Below are positions 1 to 11,748 of a stretch of DNA of 64,000 nucleotides, piece by piece. The translations under genes and the position numbers were made by a program. This stretch comes from Perca fluviatilis (taxonomy: Eukaryota > Chordata > Actinopteri > Perciformes > Percidae): assembly GCF_010015445.1 (NCBI RefSeq), contig NC_053123.1, positions 7,834,434-7,898,433 on the forward strand, written 5' to 3'. Under the pieces are notes generated by a model. It did no database searches, had not been told where the DNA came from, and was given only the letters and a program-made list of their open reading frames with translations. Within the stretch, counting starts at the first letter, position 1. The number at the start of each line of letters is the position of its first letter.

Positions 1-698
1 GAGGCAATTGTGAGTCATACTTGAGTTTTAATGAAAACTCAACTCCTGGCTGTTTTGGAAGAAGGAAGTGAGTTGTTTTTTTCAAAATTGAGAATACAGA
101 TATACAAACAAACAAGGCACATTAACAAATTCACTTCAAAAATACAGATTTTGCCTCGGGTCGAGCATATAAACAACAAAACCTAGGAGCATTTATATGA
201 AAATTCAAAATAAATGGCTAAAGGGCGATCTCAAATTAACTTAACTGTCTCAAGTAAATAAATTAATTTAATGGCTTTCTTGCCAGTTCCAATGACTTAG
301 CTCATTGTTCCAATTTTGGAATATGAAATATGATTTAAATAAGATTTGTCTTGTCGTCAACCAGCCACGTTCCAGTGATTATGAATGGATAACGGAGCAT
401 AAATTAACGAATCAACTTTCATGAGCACAAATTCGGTGCTCTGTCTCAACTAAAGCCATTTTTTTTTTTTTTTATTCTTCAGCTTCACCTAAAGCTCAAC
501 TGGGACAAGAGCTCGAGTACCTTCAGGGGAAGAAATGACCGCACAAGTTACTAGTTAATTTACAAAAGTAGTTTATAAAATATTAAGTTAAACTACTCAA
601 CAATATATAGGCCTATAAGTACAGCTAAAAGTATTAGCAGATTAAACACTTAGCTGACTGAAAGAACTGTTTGGATCGGTTCCAGTTTCAAAAATGGG
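1..698. other. AT-rich non-coding stretch
   Basis: I see no gene here. There is a T run at 459-473, but no frame with a recognisable domain and no clear repeat family. Confidence 0.5.
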
Positions 699-816
699 TG
701 TACTTTAGTACTTTAAGTACATTTTCCTGATGATACTAACATACTTTTACTTAAGTAACATTTTCAATGTACGACTTTTACTTGAATAAAGGATCTGAAT
801 ACTTCTTCCACTACTG
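699..816 (-). mobile_element. hAT-type MITE, one end only
   Basis: On the minus strand the block starts CAGTAGTGGAAGAAGTATTC and continues into a run rich in AAGTA/TTACTT words. That is the terminus of a MITE very common in teleosts, and a CAG start is usual for hAT ends. The matching other end is not visible, so the copy looks truncated. Family recognition is from memory. Confidence 0.6.
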
Positions 817-1859
817 GTCACCATTAACAACGTTGTTTGTATTGCAGTAGCCCGCCTCTGTGGATAAGTACGTCCTCTTTCCCACTAGGGAGATGATCCA
901 CGTGCCTGTCATCTCCTGCTTGTGGGCCACTGCAACTCTCTCCTCCCAGGAGCCCCTGCTTGTGCCACCAGGCTTCTGCAGTTAGTCCAAAACACTGCCC
1001 CTCTGCCTCTAGATGAATGGTCACCCTGTCACCCTAAGGACCCTGTGATCACTCATGTCAGTGAAGGCTCTTCTTCATTCTGACCCCAGTGATGTCACAC
1101 CCCTATTTTCAGATGTAGACACACACATTCTAGCACTCACTAATGTCTCCTTTCCTGCGGGACTGAACACACACTTGAGATGTACTTACAATTTTTGATG
1201 ACATCTATCTCTCCCAAAGGAGGTACTTTCTCACTTTGGACAAAAGCATCTGTAGGCTGAATGCAATGTAAGTGTAATGTATCTCCCTCTTTGTTTCCTG
1301 CCTAACTTTTGTAATTGTGTACCAAAGCACTGAATAGACACTAATACAGTATTTGTTGCATGCATGTATTTGTAGCATTTTAGGGCACTGTGGCTTAAAG
1401 GCAGCTTTATACTGAAAACAAAGCCCAATGTGTGTGCAAAACAGAGACTTAATGGAATGCATTGAATGCTATGGCTTTCTATTGTTTGTATTTTTTACAC
1501 AGCTTAACAGTGGGGGTACACCGAGAGGCAGCGGTAACCTTAGGGGAGCCAGAAATGGCAGTGACAAAAACTCAAAGAACAACATTAAACAATGGTTTCA
1601 GTGAAAGAGTGACTGAGGCAGCTGAGGGAATGGGAGGATTTAGAAGCTTTTTTATCGATCAAAAAGGTGCAGATATCTAACAAGCTCAGCAAGCATCTTA
1701 AAATGACTCACTTTGACAGACATTTTGAGAGATGGGAACATACTACATGATGATACTCAATGAACACACTTAACAGCAATCCTCATACTGCTTTGGGAGT
1801 TTCTATACAATTTGTGAAAGCTATTTTGTTTAACAAGATGTGTCACCACTTTCCACAAC
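817..1859. other. Non-coding, no recognised gene
   Basis: There are short open frames on both strands (824-1024 minus; 1205-1462 minus; 1462-1680 plus), but none shows a known motif, a codon pattern or splice context that would support a gene. The C-rich part at 840-1040 could be a decayed repeat. Confidence 0.4.
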
Positions 1860-2375
1860 TTTCATTGCATTATGGGACGAGCCTGTCATCAACCGAAAAG
1901 CGCTCCCATAGGTTGTTAGTTCAAGCAGAAATTATGACTGATATTAACGTTTATAGTGGCAGCGCACTCTAGTGGCCTCCTGTAACTATTATGGGAGCAA
2001 AGCAGTAAGTAAGGTGACTAATTTTAACAGTGCCAAATTCCACATAAGGGTGTGGTGGATGGGTCAAACAAACACAGGACTTTCACCCAGGAGACTGGGG
2101 TTTGTGTCCCATTAGAGAATAATGGTAAACTGCAAGTTTTTTCTTAACTTTATGGAACAAACGGAACTACATCACGTTTTGAATCACACATGCGTAACCG
2201 AAGTTAATAATATAACAAAGGATTTCGGACAAATTTGTCCTTTAGATATGAGTACGAAAAACGCTCCTGTGGATTGTATTTCCTGCCACCACTAGGGGTA
2301 TAAAACACTCCTATGGGTCGTATTAGAGGATAGAAATAAACAACCTATATAGTCGTATGGGCTGGAGGACTTGTT
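1860..2375. repeat. Composite teleost interspersed repeat
   Basis: Two related words about 400 bp apart, GCGCTCCCATAGG near 1900 and CACTCCTATGGG near 2307, bracket a module at 2046-2105 (GGACTTTCACCCAGGAG on plus). The same module recurs near 31435, 36134, 50799 and 51128. No coding content is seen. It is probably a non-autonomous DNA element; boundaries are approximate. Confidence 0.45.
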
Positions 2376-2863
2376 GTTTGTATCGACACAAAACTCAAAA
2401 ATCAAGCATATTTAGTTTGAATTCTTACATTTTTTAGTATACTTTATGTATTAATATTATAATCCAGAAGGTGCCCTTACTGGATGGGTGACCATTGTTT
2501 TTTTTATAAATAATTATGTTTGCCCTTAACTGTGCTTTCTTTTTAAAGTGAGTAAAAAATGATTGTCTGTTAACCCTTGCACTAATAATGCAAATAGCCT
2601 GTCCCTCTAATTGTGATTTGCCAAAACAATTAAATGTGCACCGCTGCAGGCTTTCAATTAGTTTTGTTGACAACTGACTATTTTCACAAAAGACATTTTG
2701 ACATGTCACAGTAGGAAAAGCACAAGTGTAAGTAATCAAATGAATGATGGCTGAATTCCATTTCGCTGCTTCATTTTCAGGGCCCTGGTATTGTGCATGC
2801 TGACTCACTGTCACACTGTCAGGCTTATTTGAAAAGAACAGAGCCATTGTTAATGTTATTAAA
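2376..2863. other. Non-coding lead-in to the PLE fragment
   Basis: AT-rich sequence with no supported gene. A long minus-strand frame at 2434-2847 has no recognisable domain, and I regard it as chance. Confidence 0.4.
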
Positions 2864-3282
2864 ATGTGTCTTGGGCAGTTGGATCAAAAGTGGACAGCGC
2901 TATATACAAGTGTTTTGCATACTGCCCTATGGAGAAAGCGTACTAATTGTAACACAACATATGTTTACAGACTTGAATGTGAGTGTGGCTGCTTCTACAT
3001 CGGCCACACAAAACACAAGCTGTGGGAGGGATTGGCTGAACACAAAAACGCCATCAGGACCCACAACCCCAATTACCCCATGGCACAGCACTACAAGACT
3101 GTTGGCCACACTAACCCAGATACTTTGAAAGCCATGGCCATTGAGGCTATTCCAAAAAATCCAAGGGATGTGGTGACAGACTCAAACATCTCCTCCAACG
3201 GGAGACCTTTTACATCAATACCCTCAGGCCCACATCTTTTCCGGCCCTTAACGAGGAAGTTGACATTTCCACCTTCCTATAA
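2864..3282 (+). pseudogene. Penelope-like element, GIY-YIG endonuclease remnant
   Basis: This is the 3' coding end of a retroelement that pairs reverse transcriptase with a GIY-YIG nuclease. Such a nuclease nicks target DNA for insertion. In the first frame, residues about 28-35 give the CNTTYVY lead, 40-42 give ECG and 45-49 give YIGHT, followed by AEHKNAI (58-64) and PMAQHYKTVGH (72-82). The family's C-terminal block (LLQRETFYINTLRP and ALNEE) lies in the next frame, at about 3183-3282, so there is a single-base frameshift near 3175. The Arg usually found just before the conserved EH pair is not seen (EGLAEH). The reverse transcriptase is absent: the copy is 5'-truncated and dead. Assignment to the Penelope/Neptune type rests on domain pattern and gene end, not on a search. 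A GIY-YIG from another retroelement class is the alternative. Confidence 0.65.
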
Positions 3283-3452
3283 CTTTTTTATTATGTTATA
3301 GAGCATTTATATGCTTTTTCAGTTTCAACAGGAATGTAATGTTATGGTATACATTTTTGAACATAGTGATTTCATGTGAATGCAGATTTCTTTTCTGTCT
3401 CTGTATACCATTATTATACCTCTTACTATTCAATATTATTGGTGTCATTATG

Positions 3453-4177
3453 CATACCTGTCAAGTATCCCGTTTTGGCCGGGAAAGTCCCGTATTTTAC
3501 CCTTCTTTCCCGCCGTCCTCCCGTATTAGTATTTTCCCGTAAATCTCTAGGCAGTAGCCTACTACAGGTACTGTAGGTGGCAGTTGTCGCGAGTTTAGTG
3601 TGTGAGGTCAGATGATGAGTGACGGATGATGGACGCTTCGACAGAGACGGTGCGCTGCCAAAACTTATGAAGGCTTTACTATGCATTCCCCATAGCAATG
3701 CAAGTTGAGAAAGGGTGTTTAGCATGGTATGAAAGATTGTTACAGAGAATAGGATGATGTTAGACAACAGAACTGTTTGCGCTCTACTCTCATGTAAACC
3801 ACTCTGTAAACCACTCTGGCCCAGCCCACAAATACACTCCTTCCAAAACAATCTTAAAGAATGCAAAGTCTGCAACAAATTTATACAATAACTCACTAAA
3901 AGAGTAAAGAAAATGTATGTGAAATGAAAAGAAAAACTGTAAAAGAAAAGCAATATGAAATGAAAAGAATGTGTGGAATGAAAAGAAAATGTAAAGACAA
4001 GCAATGTTATAAATTGTAAATGTTTTCAGCATTCTGCATCAAGTGGCGATTTTAGCTTTCTTGTACACCTGTCTTAAAATGTAAGGGACACTGGAGCTTG
4101 GTTGGGGTGGTGGGACTGCTTGCGGTGGGTGCCGGAAAAATTTCCCTTATTTTCAAATCCAAAACTTGACAGGTATG
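3453..4177. mobile_element. 725-bp TIR element with 9-bp target duplication
   Basis: The ends are perfect inverted repeats, CATACCTGTCAAGT at 3453-3466 and ACTTGACAGGTATG at 4164-4177. They are flanked by identical 9-bp direct repeats GTCATTATG at 3444-3452 and 4178-4186. The left subterminal part holds CCCGTTTTGGCCGGGAAAG and repeated CCCGTATT words. The interior around 3890-4015 is built of GAAATGAAAAGAAAA-like simple repeats. No transposase is visible, so it is non-autonomous. A 9-bp duplication is typical of Mutator-like elements, while hAT gives 8 bp; the superfamily is left open. It sits about 170 bp past the PLE coding end, probably inside PLE 3' sequence. Confidence 0.8.
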
Positions 4178-4186
4178 GTCATTATG

Positions 4187-5091
4187 TCTTTGGACAAGTA
4201 CCATTGAGGGGGATCCATCCAGTATTTTCACATAGTATGAGGTTGCCTTTCTATTCACACTATTGTATATCATTGTCAGATTGTCCTTAATTTATTTACT
4301 TTTGTGATTAAATATTTCTTTCTGTTCTGCCATTATGTGTGTGAACATGTTTTGTTTTTTTCATTTAACCTTTTTTAACATTATTATTCAGGCATTGTTC
4401 TACTGTTTGCCTTAAATTGACTGATGGTTTAAATTGCCAGTCTTATTTCCCCATTGAACCCAAATAAATTTACACTGGGTCAATATTAGTCAGCACCAAG
4501 TGCAAGGAATCAAAATCAACAGCAATGTGTTTTTCTCTCTCAAAATAATTGAAATGGATAATTAAAAAAATTGGAACATGCCTTTTGCTATGCTGCTACT
4601 GCTGCATACCAACCAAAGGGTCAAAATGCCTTTTTTTGGGGGGGGGGAATCAAACCACCGTGGCTCACCAGCACATTCCAACACCCATTTAGTTTGTGAC
4701 ACACAGTACTTCATCCAATGAGCTATTGTTTAATAGCATGCATCGCATCACTGCTCATGATCACATTATCATCATTTAGGAGAAGAAGCAGCTGACACCC
4801 TAAATGTGCCCCATTGTTTCATCATGCAAATGCACGATACAGTCTGTTCTCACAAGATGAAGATGGATTATTAAACAAGGCGATAAACATGACAGCATGC
4901 TATGCCGCTTATTGACCCATCTTTCACTACACAGCTGTGACAATCAATGCCATATACTCCATCTAATGAATCTGCTTTGCGACCAGGTCAGTTATACAAA
5001 GCATCTTCTAAAAGAACAGAGGGTGCTAACATTTATGTTTTTAACCTTTCTTTATCCAGAGTGGTTGCAATGCTCTCTTTATCAAAAACAA
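4187..5091. other. Non-coding, no recognised gene
   Basis: AT-rich sequence with a G run at 4638-4647. No domain-bearing frame or clear repeat family is seen. Confidence 0.45.
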
Positions 5092-5205
5092 TTTATTGAA
5101 TGAAAGTCTGAATATATTGAATGAACCTTGAATATATTGAATGGAAGTTTGAATATATTAAATCAAAGTCTGAATATATTGAATGAAAGTCTGAATATAT
5201 TACAT
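5092..5205. repeat. 21-bp AT-rich minisatellite
   Basis: About 5.4 tandem copies of a 20-21 bp unit of the form GAATATATTGAATGAAAGTCT, with one to four changes per copy. Confidence 0.85.
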
Positions 5206-5470
5206 ACCGTATATATCTATCTATTAATTGCAGGAACGTCTGTCTGTCTGTGTGTCTGTGTCTGTCTGTGTGTGTGTTATGCGCATATCTCTCGAACCGT
5301 TAATCCGATGGATTTCAAACTTGCTATGGGCACGAGTAAGTGCGGTGCCATGTTTGACGTTGTTTGGATCAGAAATGCAAAATATATTGTTAAATATATC
5401 AGTAAAAGAATCGTGGGCGAAAAAAGGCGCTACGCTTTTCCATGTCTTTTTTTCCACTAAGAGGAAACTC
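5206..5470 (+). repeat. Interspersed repeat with GT tract head
   Basis: A CTGT/GTGT tract at 5238-5276 is followed by ATCTCTCGAACCGTTAATCC and then by TTTGACGTTGTTTGGATC and AAATATATTGTTAAATATAT. I recognise the combination as a recurring fish repeat but cannot name its class. Two overlapping frames are open across it without a known domain. Confidence 0.4.
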
Positions 5471-5855
5471 AACGAAAAGCCATATGCCAACACTAAATAT
5501 CAAACAATCACCAGACACTATATAATATTAAGTTGCTGTGAGCTGTAACCTACATTCACCACTTCTAACCAGAGGTAGAATATGAAGTAGGCTAATCTCA
5601 GAGATTATTCCTTCACAGCGCTGTGCAATGCGAGAAAATCTTAGAGCTGAACCGGGCAGACACAGCACTTTTCATCAGACTCACCCTGGGTTAATTAAGT
5701 TTACTGCTAACTAATAACATTCCCTACACCATAATACCCCGCGAATCAAATCCCCTACTTCACCGTTAACTGTCAAGCCACTAAACCTGTATGAAAATTA
5801 ACAGCTCTGCTGAAATGTTAAATTCGTTAAGAATCATACAACACGAGACAACACC

Positions 5856-5856
<1 letters not shown>

Positions 5857-5898
<42 letters not shown>

Positions 5899-5940
5899 TC
5901 TCTCTCTCTCTCTCTCTGCGCACACACACACACACACACA
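5857..5940. repeat. (CT)n-(CA)n compound microsatellite
   Basis: A CT tract at 5857-5917 with one interruption runs into a CA tract at 5921-5940. Confidence 0.95.
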
Positions 5941-6316
5941 GTTCGGTTCTGGTGGTTGATTAACGCAGATATGTGCTGATTAGCTCTCATAACGGGCCGG
6001 GTGGGTAGCGCACTGCCATGAGTCCATGAGGCTAATATCTGGTTACTCCACATTGTCATTGTGAGATTTTGTGATTACATTCTGAATCTGGAACGTTCTC
6101 TGTCAGCTAAATCAGTAAGTTAGTAGTAGGGTATACAGGGGAGTTGCATATGAAGTGGTTTGGGATCCTTCTGTAAGTCATTTTGGGGTACAATTTGGTT
6201 TTGATGAATTCTACAAGTAGCAATACCATAGGCCAAGCAATCGGCCCATTCCAAACACACAAAGCACATTTTCAACGGGCACTGCACTTTGTATATTATA
6301 TGTTTGCTAAACAGCA

Positions 6317-6317
6317 T

Positions 6318-6357
<40 letters not shown>
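6317..6357. repeat. (TA)n microsatellite
   Basis: TA dinucleotides with one ACA interruption. Confidence 0.9.
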
Positions 6358-6358
<1 letters not shown>

Positions 6359-6369
6359 AGTATATAGCT

Positions 6370-8059
6370 TCTTTAGGCTGGGAATTGGATCAATCTACAA
6401 TTCAATCTACACCAACTCTGACCACCATAATAATAACTTTACCATAACAGCGCCACTGTCCTGAGAAGCAACTGTTCTGTTAGCAGAAGAAAGCAGGCAG
6501 ACAGACTTCTTTCAAAGACAAATCAGTCTTTACCAGGCTGGGTAGAAGAATGTCCGAGAAGTTGCTCGACAAAAACAGCTTTCAGGTGTAGGCTTCTCAT
6601 TTATTTTCTCCTCGCCCATCATAGATCTAAATGACTTTCTTGAAACCAGCTCGTAGTGAAGCTAGGGGCCTTGATCAGTCATCATAGATACAAGTTCACA
6701 GCACATACCTAGATAGATGGAGAACGGTGTGATTTGAACAGCTGCCTACAGAGATAACACTTTATCAACCATGCAGTGAGGATTGTTACATTTGAAAACA
6801 CAAAAGTGTATTTGTTGCGTGAGACGATGAGTGATGGACCAAAAAACACTACCACCCCACCTAGTTTAAAGCCACTATGTGTATCTTATTTACCATCTTC
6901 AGTTGGTAGTATCATAAAGAAACTGTACCAAACACTAATGCATGCCACTTATGGTGGTCATTGTCCAGTTACACCTGCAATACAGTAGTTTTTTTTTTGC
7001 CACTTGGGTGCTTGACATATGATCATCTTATATGGTGAACTTCAGCATCCAGCAGTTATGAAGCAATAGTATCATTTATTTGGAGTCGTGTTTCTGGCCA
7101 CCTGGTGAATGTAAGTCCAATATTCAATCTGCTTTTAGCTCTGTTTTTGGTCTCTACCAACTACAGATGGAAATATCTGGCTTTATAGCTGCTAAATGCT
7201 CAGAAGAGCTGAACAATGAGCTGAAACTATACATCTCAGTAAAGAAAAGGGCAGCTGTAGAATCAGATGATAATTCTCTTTGGGTTCATCTGCTATCCCT
7301 TTCACATATACATACATATACATAACAAAAGTGAAAAACAAATTGAACATAATTCACGGAAAATAAGTTGTCAACTTACAAACATTGTTTTCTACAGTAT
7401 ATGGGTTTGAACTGACTGACCAACTCAACAACACGGCTTCTCCAGATGAAACTTTGGCTTTGGCTAAAAGGTATACACATTTCTGTCTTGAGAGAAAGTC
7501 AGAGAAGTTCCTCACTTTTGCATGCACCAACTCATTCAAAGTGCTGTCCACCGACCCACCGAGTTAGCATGACCACCTTTGTGTTATCTGCAGGTACAGT
7601 CGCCACAGCACTCTTGTTAACCACCCACTGAAACCACAAATAGGCACCTCGTCAGACATGGAGGCACATCAACTGGTCCTTTTGTTCTTTCTCAGCTAAC
7701 CAAGGAGACCTGGGCATCAAATTTGGTCTCTCTGCAAAGTTCACATTTGCATTTTGCATAGCAGGGGATGCTGCTTTCCTTCCACCATCCCCACCGCTAC
7801 TCTGATGGTAGAGTGGAGGCAGAGAAATGTGTATGCACAACAGGGGCTGTCTGGTAAGTAGTCTTCGAGTAAAAATATAAAACTTGTTAAACATAAAAAC
7901 ATACACTAAAAATGCATTATGTCTTTGAGTTTAAAAATGGTAATCTGCAACCATAATACACGTTTTTTAAGATTGTAAAAATTCTGCTTAATCTTTTAAA
8001 ATCGTAATGCCACTGAAAACGATGATGATGTAATCCCAAGAGAAAGTGGTATAGATCTA
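6370..8059. other. Non-coding, no supported gene
   Basis: Several short plus-strand frames (6776-6988, 7080-7325, 7385-7567) are open. The last is preceded by a TTTTCTACAG splice-acceptor-like word. None has a known motif, so I do not call an exon. Confidence 0.35.
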
Positions 8060-8480
8060 TAGGGATGGCAATGCCGGTCTGTTTGTCAATCCGTCAGCCG
8101 ATAAGCCACTTCGTTCAGATGGACATATGTATCTCAACAATTATTGGAGGGATTGCCTTGAAAGTTTGTACAAGCATCCATGATCACCAGAGGATTAGTC
8201 CTAATGAATTTAGTGATCCGCTGACCTTTCCACTCATGAGGTTAACATTTGTGGTTCAGAGTGAAATATCTTCTGACTATTGAATGGATATTTAAGGTCT
8301 CCAGTGGATGAATTTAATCAACTTTTTATGATTAATGTGACTTTTCCTCTAGCGCCATCATCAGGCCAAAAAAGTAGTTTTGTTAAATACTTTGATTAAC
8401 ACGTACCTGTAAAACTAACAACTTTCCCATTAGTCTAAACTGTAGATGGTGTTTAGTGCTAATTAGCAAATGTTAGCATG
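8060..8480 (+). repeat. Widespread teleost interspersed repeat, 5' part
   Basis: It contains ATTATTGGAGGGATTGCCTT, CATCCATGATCACCAGAGGA and CTAGCGCCATCATCAGG, then CAAATGTTAGCATG. These are in the order known from a very common fish repeat of unassigned class. It continues at 9080-9220 after an insertion. Confidence 0.65.
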
Positions 8481-9079
8481 GGAACTGTTCTGCCTTCAGG
8501 TTTGGTGAATTAATGCCCCCCTCTCAATCCTTTAAATTTTTCTTTTGTTTGACATGCACTTTGACCCAGGACAGGAAGTCAGCCATTTTAGTCTTCAGTA
8601 TCCAGCCACATTTTTGCTGAATGCATTCAATTAATTTTGCTGGAATCCTTCCTTTTGTTTACGCCTTCTAAAGCATCGTCTGTAAGTATAAGTTTAGCAC
8701 AGACCATAACCAGAACCAGAACAATACCTGGATATTATTTTAGTGATGAATATTTTATAAAGCCTAATTTCTGTATGTTAGTAAATTGTAAGCTAAACCA
8801 CATGTAAGTTAGCAAATTGTTAGCTTAATTGCATGCCATGAATACTGTACACTTGAAGCATTATACAACAGATGCATGGCAGCTATGTGGAGTTTATACA
8901 GTAGTGTTTTATTTGATTATGCATCTTGCTTCTCACTCCCATTTATATTGTATATGAGGGTGCCGCCAAATTAAGCACCAGGAGTTTGGACGCTATCCTT
9001 ACTCCTGTTTTAATTTGAATGGAGTTTGGCTTACTGCTGAATTGTGTGCATGCACACACACAAGGAGAACATTATATAC
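8481..9079. mobile_element. Insertion splitting the teleost repeat
   Basis: About 600 bp separates the two parts of one repeat. The start shows GACCCAGGACAGGAAGTCAG, a word seen in other fish repeats. No terminal inverted repeats or target duplication could be fixed by eye, so the edges are approximate and the class unknown. Confidence 0.4.
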
Positions 9080-9220
9080 ACTAAACTAAAATGGTGACCA
9101 TGGTCAATACCCTCTAAACATCAATATGTTAGCAATATCATTGTAGCATTTAGCTTAAATCATCACTGTGTCATCACAAGTACAGCCTCGCAGAGCTGCT
9201 CGCATGGCTATAGACAAAAC
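9080..9220 (+). repeat. Widespread teleost interspersed repeat, 3' part
   Basis: CTAAACATCAATATGTTAGC, ATTTAGCTTAAATCATCACT and TACAGCCTCGCAGAGCTGCT follow in the family's usual order and continue the segment that stops near 8480. Confidence 0.65.
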
Positions 9221-9224
9221 TAAC

Positions 9225-9490
9225 CCTGAAATTCCGCCAGGTGCGGATGCGCCGCGTTCTGGTTTTGTTCCGTCATCCACCATGCGTCATAGCACACCGG
9301 GAGTGTCGAGCTCTTCCACTATCTGTTGAACGCCCCGCAGCTCGCGTCCAAAATAATCATAGGCGTATATATTTAGCGGAGCGGAGAGGCGCTTCTCTCA
9401 CGCTTCTGGTTGAATAACAAGAATTGTCTTGAGTGATGGCTATTGCACGCAGCCAGACGCAGAATATAGGGGTAACCGTGCACTGCTAGC
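9225..9490. repeat. CpG-rich block, probable transposon fragment
   Basis: A sharply GC- and CpG-richer block in AT-rich surroundings (CCGCCAGGTGCGGATGCGCC near 9234; GCGGAGCGGAGAGGCGC near 9376). It resembles a repeat I have met in fish genomes. No TIR pair was found, and a small promoter is the alternative. Confidence 0.35.
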
Positions 9491-10379
9491 TCGTAAAAGC
9501 CTCGTACTTACTTGCACCTAAATTGTGTGTTTCAGCAACAGCCAAAGATGATGGAGCGTCCTCAGTCACATTTGCCCAGTTGTTTTACCTCTTAGTTGTT
9601 GCTATGCAGTAAAAAAAATGTCATTAATCAGTAATATGAACATATAAATGTCAGTGTTGCTAATACACAGCCTGAAAACCTGCTCAACATTTCTCAATAG
9701 TATGTTCTTATGGAGTATGGAGAAAGTAAATGCATGTATCACATCCCCATTATGGGTAAAACTCCACCAAACAGTTTGGTATGATAATAATAAATTATTA
9801 TTAAAAATATTACAAATTTCAATTTCAATGCTAACCTGAAAGTCTGGAGATAAGAAAAATAGGGTGCAGGCAGTTTGCAAAAAAAAGATAAAAATGTGCA
9901 CTGTGCAACTGAGCCAAGAATCTGCCTTTCCTTTTGTTCTTTCATACCACACTGAACATTTTATTCCCGGTGCTCCGGAGAAATACTGAGTGAAATATTG
10001 CAGGATTCCAGTAAGGCAGGTGGCTCATTATCCACATCATCAACAGAGAGGGAGAGAGAAAAACCACCACCAAGGTTTTCGACATGAAGCAACACCTCAT
10101 CCTCCTCAGAGAGTTCTTACTGTATTTAATTAGCAGCAAGGGCAGCGTAAGGAAATCTTAATGATGCCACTGTCTTTTTTGTCTTTGGCATTCTCTCCCT
10201 AATTTGAAACCCCATGTTGTAGCAGACCCTGACTTTCTACCTCCAAAAGTAAAAAGTTGAAAAGGTGAAAAAAAAAAGCTCAGTATTTAAAAATGTCATC
10301 ATGCAAAACTGGCGAACATAGTATCTTTATTAAGTGGGCAAAAACAAATGAGGATGGATTGCTTAAGAGAGATGGGAAA
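9491..10379. other. Non-coding, no recognised gene
   Basis: AT-rich sequence with no supported frame or repeat boundary. Confidence 0.4.
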
Positions 10380-10590
10380 CTTTTGGGAATATTTGTGTTT
10401 CATTATGATTAATGAGCGTTAATCCCTATGTAAATTGGGAGGAACATTAATAAGGGGAGTAAGGGTTGTTAAAGGGAATGTGGGTTTTCATCTCTGTGAT
10501 TGGAGTTAACCTAGATTCAGCCTGGTGCTTGACAAGCACTGCATTGCCAGCGGAGTGTTTGATAATGAGGAAACTACAGAACAGAGGTTT
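10380..10590. promoter_or_regulatory. Candidate conserved regulatory block
   Basis: Non-repeat sequence with homeodomain-type cores TGATTAATGA (10406-10415) and TTAATCC (10419-10425), followed by a compositionally balanced stretch. No frame is supported. Calling it an enhancer is inference from texture only. Confidence 0.25.
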
Positions 10591-10939
10591 GTGGTGAGAA
10601 AATAAAAACACGGTTTAATGGGTGCTCTGACATGAGGTTAATCAACTAGAACTGTTCACATCATAACATCTAAATCACTTTGAAGATTGTGTTTAGCAAA
10701 ATGTAAAAAATGTACAGTAAGATTTTGTTCTAGTGATATTTGAATCACACTGCAGTATAAAAAATGAAACATAATTTCATTAATTTAAATGACTAAGCCT
10801 GGATGGCATGAAGTTATTAGGCACCACTGTGTTTTTATAAATAAGCAGAACCCCCAAATGTCTGGGTCTGCAGGGCAAACTCAAATGCCCGTCATGCAGA
10901 ATCAGGACTGTGCTTATGTCTACCTCTTAGGAATAATTC

Positions 10940-11015
10940 GACATTTTGGGGAAATAGGCTTATTCGCTTTCTTGCTGAGTTAGATGAGAAGATTGATACC
11001 ACTCTCATATCTGTA
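10940..11015 (+). repeat. Arm of a palindromic fish MITE
   Basis: ACATTTTGGGGAAATAGGCT followed by TTCGCTTTCTTGCTGAG and GATGAGAAGATTGATACCAC is the long terminal arm of a MITE that is present more completely at 47465-48045. Only one arm is seen here. Confidence 0.6.
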
Positions 11016-11748
11016 AGGGAACAGAGGGAATCAGGGATGTGCTGATATCATATTTCCCTGCTACGATAATTGTGGCCAAAAATATTACAGTAAGTGGAAT
11101 TCAAATTGATTTAATGAAACCTTACACACTTAACAGGGAACCATATATTGCATTTTTGTCAGAAGCATAAAACCACATAAACAAGTGTAGGTTAGTTGTT
11201 AGGACTGAGAATCATGGAAAGCAGCATCACATCTCTGTCTCTTTTTGTATGCACCCATTCTTTGAGGTGTTGATGGATAAAATAATTTCTAAAAGGTAGA
11301 CTGAAATACAGAGAACATAAAAGCAATGGCACAGGAAGTGCCACTGTCCAAAGGTAACAAAATGTTCTGAAATGACCTAGTTAACACTGTATTTTGTATA
11401 TTTAATCTGTATAAAACTGAAATGTAAAAAACGTTAATTTGTGGTTTTATGGGGTGGGTGGTATATTGGCCAGGCATGGTGGCTTTCTGGAGTCATTTCA
11501 CAAAACGATGGTCAAATTTGACTGACGCTAGTTGCACAGATCATTTTTGGCCAGAGAAACACAGCAGTACGATACAACTTTATTGTCCATTTACACTGAA
11601 ATTCATTTGGCGTTCCTGAGCAGCTCGGCTCAAAAAGAAGAAATAAGAAGAAAAAGACAGCAAGTACACATATAGCACAAAGATGAAGACATATCAACAG
11701 CCATGGCAGAGAAACATGTTACGTGATATCTTCGGGTCCAGATCTCGT
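11016..11748. other. Non-coding, no recognised gene
   Basis: I see no coding or repeat structure that I can support. Confidence 0.4.

Noticed and set aside
824..1024. Minus-strand 66-codon frame in a C-rich stretch
   Set aside because: No domain, no splice context; likely chance in decayed repeat DNA.
5781..6059. Frames with Arg/Glu or Ser/Leu runs
   Set aside because: They are translations of the CT/CA microsatellite.
7385..7567. 60-codon frame after an acceptor-like TTTTCTACAG
   Set aside because: No recognisable motif, no donor or neighbouring exon; too weak for an exon call.
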